This document shows positions 35,938-41,045 of a stretch of 41,045 bases of DNA, piece by piece; position 1 is the stretch's first letter; each line of letters opens with the position of its first letter. The DNA is taken from assembly GCF_003259225.1 (NCBI RefSeq), contig NZ_QHJF01000039.1:1-41045 (forward strand). The letters run 5' to 3'. The notes under the pieces are model-generated. The model did no database searches. It saw nothing but the letters and a program-made list of their open reading frames with translations, and was not told where the DNA came from. The position numbers were made by a program, and so were the translations under genes. This DNA comes from Marinomonas arctica (lineage in GTDB: Bacteria; Pseudomonadota; Gammaproteobacteria; Pseudomonadales; Marinomonadaceae).

Positions 35938-36675
35938 ATGAGTCAAATTACATTCAAAAACAAACAAACAGGGAAGAGTGTTACACTTGATTTTAACCTT
36001 AAAATACTGAAATCCGCTGGGCGCGAAGTGTTTATCCAGGATAGCGCAGTATATAGTCTCCTCCATCGGCTTTTCACGCTTCAAGCAACTTTGTTGAGCT
36101 ATAGCGATATTGGATGTATTGTCAAAGATCAGAAATCATCTTTCCACATGGAAGACAGTCCAGACAGCATTATCGCTAACAAATACGTGTTCAAAGCACG
36201 GACAGTGTTGAAGAATGTCATGATCGAGGATTTTATCATGACAGTACGTGGACTGGGTTATAAAGTCTCCCCAAAATGGTTGTTTTTCGTCGAAGAACAA
36301 GTGGACGAAGAAAGTAAAAATGCTTTTATCGAGGAAATCACCGCTATAATTGAAGACTGCATTACCTATAGCGAGTCGGCAGATATCACGCAAGATAAAA
36401 GTGGGTTGTCGTTCATCAAACCAGATCAAGATGTAGTGATGAGGCATTTCCGAAGAATGAACGATTGCTATCACGCTTTTCTTAGTCGTTATTCCTCTCC
36501 GGGTAACAGTATAGAATTGTTCGAGCTCAGAGAGAAAATCACGAAAGTCCTGCTCTATGCGCTTTACTGGCGCGTGGGAGATAGTCTGACCGACGATAAA
36601 TTCCGGTCAGACTACAAAAATGAACTAAAACTCATCCTCAGGCAAATTAATCAAGCGGTCGCCCTGCTCAGTTAA
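35938..36675 (+). CDS. Stand-alone OmpR-type winged-helix transcriptional regulator
   Basis: A 245-residue soluble protein whose residues 25-115 fit the Trans_reg_C winged helix: a first helix, then SYSDIGCIV, then KARTVLKNVMIEDFIMTVRGLGYKVS, the recognition helix and wing typical of OmpR/CadC proteins. There is no receiver domain and, unlike CadC or ToxR, no transmembrane segment. The C-terminal 120 residues are helical and unrecognised and may sense a ligand. An in-frame TAA just upstream fixes ATG 35938 as the first start; GGGAG lies a rather long 14 bases away. It converges on the 36.7-39.9 kb operon and is its likely regulator. Confidence 0.7.
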   Translation: MSQITFKNKQTGKSVTLDFNLKILKSAGREVFIQDSAVYSLLHRLFTLQATLLSYSDIGCIVKDQKSSFHMEDSPDSIIANKYVFKARTVLKNVMIEDFIMTVRGLGYKVSPKWLFFVEEQVDEESKNAFIEEITAIIEDCITYSESADITQDKSGLSFIKPDQDVVMRHFRRMNDCYHAFLSRYSSPGNSIELFELREKITKVLLYALYWRVGDSLTDDKFRSDYKNELKLILRQINQAVALLS

Positions 36676-36684
36676 CTTATTTTG

Positions 36685-37071
36685 TTAATCTGGTGCATAA
36701 ATCACAGGTTTAAACTGACTCATGTTAACGAAAGCTTGGTCGATGAGAGATTTGTTTTGGCTTGAACACGTCACGTAAGCACAGGAGTCAAGGTTCGAAT
36801 AACAACCCTCATGGCGATCTCCAATTGATGATTCCTTAAGTGAATCAATAATGCGCGTTATCTCTTGCTCATCGTACTCGATGACGACCCCATCATTGGC
36901 TGTAATAGCTATAGGAAATTGGTGTATAAAAACATCAGCAACAGTTTGGGGGAGCTTTTCTAGTTCTCGTCCTGAAGCAATAACAATTAGGTCATAGTCA
37001 TTGAAAAGCGGTATTGAGAAATGCATCTGGGTTAACTGCCTCGTTGAGAGAAATACCATGGCTTTGGTCAT
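36685..37071 (-). CDS. Hypothetical protein, last gene of the amino-acid-type cluster
   Basis: A 128-residue soluble protein that I do not recognise. It begins MTKAMVFLSTRQLTQMHF, continues with a hydrophobic strand YDLIVIASG, and has a middle acidic region and a Cys-containing end (CYSNLDSCAYVTC). The alternating strand/helix start would fit a Rossmann-like or pre-ATP-grasp N-terminal domain, and it could be a fragment of a larger enzyme, but this is a guess. ATG 37071 is preferred because AAAGGA lies nine bases upstream. ATG 37089 would overlap the EamA stop by ATGA but lacks a ribosome-binding site. Confidence 0.55.
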   Translation of the reverse strand: MTKAMVFLSTRQLTQMHFSIPLFNDYDLIVIASGRELEKLPQTVADVFIHQFPIAITANDGVVIEYDEQEITRIIDSLKESSIGDRHEGCYSNLDSCAYVTCSSQNKSLIDQAFVNMSQFKPVIYAPD

Positions 37072-37085
37072 TTGATTTATTCCTT

Positions 37086-37886
37086 TCATTCATGCGTTTT
37101 CATATTGGCTTGATAAAGCATTACCAGTGCTATCAACAGTGTTAGGCTAATCTCCAGTGCTGAAAAATGCTGATTTTCTATCAATACCATAAACAGCAAA
37201 CAGAGGATTGGTGTGAGTGGAGTGAACTTGGCTGTCATTTTTGCGCCAAGTGTCTTTATTGATTTTTGCATCAAAAACAAAGGTATGATGCTTCCCATAA
37301 CAGCAATTAAACACAATAAGGCGAAGTCGTTAATGTTAATGTCGTGCTGAGGAATGGCAAACAGGCTGTAGATACCACATAGAATGATGACAAGGAAAAA
37401 GCGAATCGAGAGTATCTGTGAAGCAGAGATCCCCGTTTCTTTATGTAGGTTGGCGCTTTCTCTCATGTAGAATGCACCAAACAGCGTAGAAATGAGAGTG
37501 AGTACCAGACCAATGATTGTGTTATAGGTGCCAGCATCTGAAATCAAAAACGACACGGCGACGGCCAGAATAGTGGCAGTGATATTCGTAGACATCTCAA
37601 GACGGCCGACTTCCCTTCGGTTGAGAAGCTCATTGAAAAACGAAAGACCTGAGAAAAACACCATGATGTAGGCGATAGGGCTGATGTAGATGACAACATA
37701 AAACGCTAAGAGCGTGTTGACGAGCGTAGATAGATTGATTTTGAAAACCAGCTTCTTTTGGCTGGTCAGAATATCCCAAATTTCCTTCCTGCTTCTTACA
37801 TTGATGATGAAAAAGAATGCGGCCGCCAGCCCATAGGTAATAAAAGTGGACACGATGGGGTCGACGCTTTTCGCTACCTTTGACAT
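37086..37886 (-). CDS. EamA-like DMT transporter, start codon apparently lost
   Basis: A 266-residue multi-helix protein of the EamA type, about nine helices from the first usable ATG (37886), one fewer than usual. That ATG has no ribosome-binding site. The frame stays open 22 codons further upstream to 37952 and encodes a perfect missing first helix (KYKEVIAFCVFFSLSFVF). That extension contains no ATG, GTG or TTG; the candidates are ATC (37952) seven bases after AGGA, or ATA (37946). Either a non-canonical start is used or an ATG-to-ATA-type change has inactivated the gene. If functional it would export an amino acid or metabolite. Confidence 0.7.
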   Translation of the reverse strand: MSKVAKSVDPIVSTFITYGLAAAFFFIINVRSRKEIWDILTSQKKLVFKINLSTLVNTLLAFYVVIYISPIAYIMVFFSGLSFFNELLNRREVGRLEMSTNITATILAVAVSFLISDAGTYNTIIGLVLTLISTLFGAFYMRESANLHKETGISASQILSIRFFLVIILCGIYSLFAIPQHDININDFALLCLIAVMGSIIPLFLMQKSIKTLGAKMTAKFTPLTPILCLLFMVLIENQHFSALEISLTLLIALVMLYQANMKTHE

Positions 37887-37938
37887 AAAGACAAAAGAGA
37901 GAGAAAAGAAGACGCAGAATGCGATGACTTCCTTGTAT

Positions 37939-38079
37939 TTAAGTATGGTGATTCAACAATCCTATCTTGGTTTGGTAGGCAAACTTAGTGATATCAGAGA
38001 CGATTTTACGTGCCTGAGTAACGGAAGAGCGAACGTAATTAGTGATTGGTATTTCACCTGTGGCTGGGCCGCCAATCAC
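37939..38079 (-). CDS. Putative 46-codon ORF coupled to the LysE gene
   Basis: A GTG codon overlaps the lysE-family stop as GTGA, and the frame runs 46 codons to TAA at 37939. The product starts MIGGPATGEIPITNYVR and looks like ordinary soluble protein sequence, not random translation. It may be a tiny gene or the remnant C-terminus of a larger enzyme. It ends inside the extended EamA frame (14-base overlap). No family is recognised. Confidence 0.35.
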   Translation of the reverse strand: MIGGPATGEIPITNYVRSSVTQARKIVSDITKFAYQTKIGLLNHHT

Positions 38080-38708
38080 GTATATAGGTACGTGACAATC
38101 ATATACAGCCCCATCATCAGCATCAGTGCACCTAAAATACGATCGATAAGATAAATATTGTTGTCAAATTTTTCCCGAATACTTGGAATGGTGACTATGA
38201 ATATAAATGTCAGGTACCATGCCATTTGAACGGCAATTATAGAGATAATTACCAGCAACAATTTTTCTGTGCCCATTGATGGGGAAATGATGATTGAAAA
38301 CAGAGATATGAAATAAATCGCCGCCTTGGGATTAAAAATATTCACGATCAATCCACTCCAGAACGCTGATGTTGGGACTGAGGCATTTTCTTTCGCACCT
38401 GAAGGGGTTGTCTCCTGAGAAAAAGATCCTTTTATGGACTTGTACCCAAGGAAAATCAGATAGCTACCACCAAAAATCCCAATGCCTTGGGTTAACCAAG
38501 CCGCATGTTTAAACGCGGCAGTTAAACCTGCGACGGAATAACTGATGTGGAACAATAGGCCGATACAAACTCCCATTCCGCAAACAATGCCAGCTTTTCG
38601 GCCTTGAAGCAGCGTTTTTTGAGTTACCACAACGAAGTCAGGACCCGGTGAAATAGAGGCCATCAAATGAATGGTCAGGATAGAGATCAAAGCAGTAGCG
38701 AAATCCAT
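38076..38708 (-). CDS. LysE/RhtB family amino-acid exporter
   Basis: A 210-residue membrane protein of standard RhtB/LysE length with about six helices. The N-terminal signature ASISPGPDFVVVTQKTL and the middle NIFNPKAAIYFISLF are hallmarks of the family, which exports amino acids such as homoserine, threonine, lysine or leucine. AGAGG lies six bases before the ATG; the AlaX stop codon sits within the same spacer, two bases away, so the genes are co-translated. Confidence 0.92.
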   Translation of the reverse strand: MDFATALISILTIHLMASISPGPDFVVVTQKTLLQGRKAGIVCGMGVCIGLLFHISYSVAGLTAAFKHAAWLTQGIGIFGGSYLIFLGYKSIKGSFSQETTPSGAKENASVPTSAFWSGLIVNIFNPKAAIYFISLFSIIISPSMGTEKLLLVIISIIAVQMAWYLTFIFIVTIPSIREKFDNNIYLIDRILGALMLMMGLYMIVTYLYT

Positions 38709-38710
38709 AA

Positions 38711-39442
38711 TTAACCTCTGTGAATTGAGTAGCTGACTTTAATGCGATCTTTTTTGCGTTTTATACGAGTGACCTGAAGGCCCTCTAACTCAGAGGTGCT
38801 GGCCACATGAGTACCACCACAAGGAACCGGCGTAAATCCGTCGATGGCGATCATTCTGACTCTTGTACTTTGTGGAATGAAATGGCTTAGCAAGGGTCGG
38901 AGTGATTGCACTTCAGCCAAATCCAGCTCGATAGATTGAATTGGCCTTGGCGCTTGAGTAACCAGCTTATTAACTTGCTCATTAATCTGTGCCGTTGATA
39001 AGAGGTCGTTGGTTCGCTCGCTCTCAATTAATTCGATATATGAATCGCCAGGATAGTGATGACCTTTCGCAGGCGACAGGTTACTATTCATTTTCTCAAT
39101 GATGTGGGAAATTAAATGTCCCGCAGTGTGTGATTTGGCATTAACCAAGCGACGTTGCATGTCGATTTTTTGCTTACACTGCATGCCGTTACACTCGAGA
39201 AGTGAAGGGTGTGATTCCAGCACATGGGCAATACCATCTTCTGTCGTTTCTACATGGTGAACAGGGTAAGCGATGCCGTTGATTATAAGGCTGCCAAGAT
39301 CACAAGGTTGACCTCCTCCCTGAGGGTAGAAGACAGAGCTGTCACAATAAATGGCAAGAGAGTCATCCATTTCCACCATCTTGATGATAGTTGCCGTGTT
39401 TTCTTTTTGATATGTGTCAGAAAGGTACATAGGTGTAGTCAT
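38711..39442 (-). CDS. AlaX-type alanyl-tRNA editing protein
   Basis: A 243-residue free-standing homologue of the AlaRS editing domain. Zinc-binding residues are visible as H-x3-H (His105, His109 in SHTAGHLISH) and C-x3-H (Cys208, His212 in PCGGTH). YPQGGGQP is the conserved N-terminal loop. AlaX proteins hydrolyse Ser-tRNA-Ala or Gly-tRNA-Ala. In this cluster it might instead clear tRNA mischarged with an unusual amino acid. ATG 39442 has GGAG eight bases upstream; a longer frame upstream overlaps the oxygenase pseudogene and is rejected. Confidence 0.9.
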   Translation of the reverse strand: MTTPMYLSDTYQKENTATIIKMVEMDDSLAIYCDSSVFYPQGGGQPCDLGSLIINGIAYPVHHVETTEDGIAHVLESHPSLLECNGMQCKQKIDMQRRLVNAKSHTAGHLISHIIEKMNSNLSPAKGHHYPGDSYIELIESERTNDLLSTAQINEQVNKLVTQAPRPIQSIELDLAEVQSLRPLLSHFIPQSTRVRMIAIDGFTPVPCGGTHVASTSELEGLQVTRIKRKKDRIKVSYSIHRG

Positions 39443-39446
39443 AGCA

Positions 39447-39855
39447 TTAGCTCCAAATTTGAAGTGCTTTATTTTGATTCTCCAAACCAATAAAGCATGA
39501 CCATGTTAGTCTGGAGCCCTGATTAATTTTCTCGACAGAGTGAATACGGGTAGGGTTGAATAAAATGAGCTCGCCTGCTTCTGGCGTGATTTTTAGGTAG
39601 CTACCGCTCAGCAATTCTTCCTTGACGCCATAACTGCCTTCAATACGTATCGCGTTGTATGCTTCTTTCGTCCTTGGCCATTCATGCCACAGGCGCAGCT
39701 CCCCACCTGGTTCAGAAGTAGTAACCTGGAACGCGAACTACATCGATGGTTCGGTCAAACAGACCATCTAAGTGCCACTTCTCAAGTTCATTGGTGATAA
39801 TGGTGTTCTCTGACTGTTGGTAAGTGAGTACTGCTTCGAGATTGGATTGAGACAT
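39447..39855 (-). pseudogene. 2OG-Fe(II) oxygenase gene, split by a frameshift
   Basis: From ATG 39855 (TAGGT upstream) the first frame gives 47 residues, including KWHLDGLFDRTIDVVRVPGYY, then stops at TGA 39712-39714. A frame shifted by one base continues at once as TSEPGGELRLWHEWP and runs to TAA 39447, with IHSV, then GSRLTWSCF. Joined by removing one base, it carries the iron ligands HxD (His28, Asp30) and a distal His, and the 2OG-binding Arg (RLTWS). HxD predicts a hydroxylase, not an HxG-type halogenase. The joined product, about 135 residues, is short because little precedes HxD, so an N-terminal deletion is also possible. Its stop is four bases before AlaX. Confidence 0.75.
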
Positions 39856-40072
39856 TTTATTACCTATCATTGCGTCATTGTTTTATTTGATTTGCATGTT
39901 AAGTAATAATTGGAAATGAATAAAATACAGATAAATCCAGAATAAATGGATAAAGTAGAAATATTCCGCGGTTGTCCTGAAAGATATTAAGAGTATAAAA
40001 ATACTCAAGACTGATGATGGTATCTAATTGATATTCGGGTGGGAGTAACCCTATCTTATTAATAGTCTAATG

Positions 40073-40107
40073 AAACGGCTCTCTTTATAGTAAAGAGGGT
40101 CGTTTTT
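40073..40107. terminator. Strong stem-loop just upstream of sfsA
   Basis: A 15-bp stem (40073-40087 with 40091-40105, two G-U pairs) closes a 3-base loop, with T on one side and A on the other. It can terminate rightward transcription from the 39.9-40.07 kb region. It lies 37 bp before the sfsA start, so any sfsA promoter must be in the hairpin or the short interval after it. Confidence 0.75.
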
Positions 40108-40144
40108 GTCTGTGTTGAATGTAGAAAAGTCTTGGAGCATTGTT

Positions 40145-40867
40145 GTGGAATTTCCAACCCCTTTAATAGAAGGAAGATTGCTAAAGCGTTATAAGCGCTT
40201 CTTGGCTGATATCGAATTGCCGAGCGGTGAGGTGGTCGTTGCCCATTGCCCGAATACCGGGTCAATGAAACGATGCCAGCAGGATGGGGCTCGTGTCTGG
40301 CTGTCTAAAAGTGATAATCTAAAACGTAAGCTAGCGTATACATGGGAGCTGGTGGAAGTCGATGAGCAATATCTGGCGTGTATCAATACTGGCTATCCGA
40401 ACAAATTAGTTGGTGAGGCAATTGCCAATGGCGTAGTAAAAGAGCTTTCGGATTACACCGAACAAAAGGCCGAGGTGAAGTATGGCGAAAAAAGTCGTAT
40501 CGATTGGTTGCTTACTGGTAGCGATAGTCGTAAGTGCTATGTGGAAGTCAAAAACGTTACCTTATTAGAAGACGATGGTTTGGGGTACTTTCCTGATGCG
40601 GTGACGGATCGAGGTCGCAAACATTTATATGAGCTGGTGAAGATGGTCGAAGAAGGGCATCGAGCCGTAATGTTCTTTTGTGTGAGCCATACTGGAATAA
40701 GTTCTGTTACGCCTGCTGCTCACATTGATAAAAAGTATGCGCAGGCTTTTGTTGAGGTGGTCGGGAAAGGGGTTGAGGTAATTGCCTATCAGGTTGAAAT
40801 TGATTCTCAAGAGATGAAGGTAGTGCGCTCAGTTCCTGTGGTTCTGCCTGAATTAATAGATTCATGA
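40145..40867 (+). CDS. sfsA: Sugar fermentation stimulation protein homologue (SfsA family)
   Basis: A 240-residue protein closely following E. coli SfsA: LLKRYKRFLADIELPSGE, AHCPNTGSMKRC, EVKYGEKSRIDWLL, YVEVKNVTLLEDDGLGYFPDAVTDRG and AHIDKKYAQAF. The conserved D..E.K arrangement resembles a nuclease-like fold, and SfsA binds DNA, but its cellular role is unresolved. GTG 40145 is chosen because GGAG lies seven bases upstream and the protein then aligns with the family N-terminus (MEFPTPL). A TTG 13 codons upstream lies in the terminator T run. Confidence 0.93.
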   Translation: MEFPTPLIEGRLLKRYKRFLADIELPSGEVVVAHCPNTGSMKRCQQDGARVWLSKSDNLKRKLAYTWELVEVDEQYLACINTGYPNKLVGEAIANGVVKELSDYTEQKAEVKYGEKSRIDWLLTGSDSRKCYVEVKNVTLLEDDGLGYFPDAVTDRGRKHLYELVKMVEEGHRAVMFFCVSHTGISSVTPAAHIDKKYAQAFVEVVGKGVEVIAYQVEIDSQEMKVVRSVPVVLPELIDS

Positions 40868-40980
40868 CCTTTAAGTTATCTCTATTTGGTTGCTTTATAA
40901 CCAAAAAGAACGATTTTTGACGGTTTTATGAACGATTACGCTTTTATTTAAAATAAATTAAAAGAAAGTACGAAAAAGGG

Positions 40981-41020
40981 TTGCACAAAATCTGTAGATC
41001 CTTAATATACGCCCTCGCTG
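40981..41020 (+). promoter_or_regulatory. rRNA operon promoter and start of leader
   Basis: TTGCAC (40981-40986), a 16-base spacer and TAATAT (41003-41008) are preceded by an A/T-rich UP-element-like stretch (about 40937-40975). A GC-rich discriminator follows, then CGCTGACACGGACAA, which resembles the E. coli rrn P1 leader (CCACTGACACGGAACAA). The 16S gene should begin beyond the window. Confidence 0.75.
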
Positions 41021-41045
41021 ACACGGACAAGGCTTCAGAGCAACG

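Noticed and set aside
36685..37071. ATP-grasp ligase N-terminal fragment
   Set aside because: The strand-helix start is suggestive, but no ATP-grasp motif is visible and the protein ends too early, so it is left as hypothetical.
39447..39855. BesD/WelO5-type halogenase
   Set aside because: The iron-binding motif reads HLD (HxD), not the HxG or HxA needed for halide binding, so a hydroxylase-type oxygenase is the safer call.

Overview
The window looks like a chromosomal segment of a marine gammaproteobacterium, most likely Marinomonas or a close Oceanospirillales relative. This rests on the xseA / guaB-guaA arrangement, hrpB, sfsA, a cyanide-insensitive bd oxidase, TRAP-TAXI transport and moderate GC. 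The genus is an inference from remembered protein resemblance, not from a search. The segment lies between two co-directional rRNA operons: it opens with the 3' tail of a 5S rRNA gene and its terminators (1-265) and closes with a growth-rate-type rrn promoter and leader (about 40940-41045).

Layout. 678-4564: an APH/choline-kinase-fold phosphotransferase, the HrpB helicase and a small 2Fe-2S ferredoxin. 4713-12240: a TorR/TorS-like two-component pair followed by a fructose ABC importer (frcB, frcC, frcA) and a second RbsB-like periplasmic protein with no transporter of its own. 12319-16028: an AEC carrier, a short MscS-like protein, a small conserved protein, a bacterial voltage-gated cation channel with an acidic selectivity filter, and a DMT exporter. 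16301-22525: a TctD/TctE-like two-component system that overlaps a PgtC-like binding protein gene, then a TRAP-TAXI binding protein and its fused permease. 22609-25347: a CioAB/CydAB oxidase operon with a DUF2474-type small gene at its 3' end and an unannotated 38-codon ORF at its 5' end. 25535-28802: a divergent 7TM-type histidine kinase and an NtrC-family activator. 28960-30888: a chemoreceptor. 30966-35577: xseA divergent from guaB and guaA. 35938-39855: a possibly acquired and decaying cluster with a stand-alone winged-helix regulator, a protein of unknown family, an EamA transporter lacking a normal start codon, a 46-codon ORF, a LysE exporter, an AlaX editing protein and a frameshifted 2OG-Fe(II) oxygenase. 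40145-40867: sfsA.

How parts work together. Three sensory systems sit beside the genes they probably control: TorSR-like with fructose uptake, TctDE-like with TRAP uptake, and an NtrB/NtrC-like pair with the bd oxidase. In the first two an orphan periplasmic binding protein is encoded with the kinase or transporter and may be the ligand-sensing subunit. The most striking regulatory architecture is upstream of the oxidase: a -24/-12 (sigma-54) promoter match, GTTTAC repeats about 95-140 bp upstream of it in enhancer position, and a perfect FNR/ANR palindrome just downstream of the predicted start. This predicts activation by the neighbouring NtrC-type regulator and anaerobic repression.

The least explained region is 36.7-39.9 kb. 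A 2OG oxygenase, a trans-editing protein and two exporter families suggest a pathway that makes, tolerates and secretes an unusual amino acid. Two of its genes carry apparent lesions.
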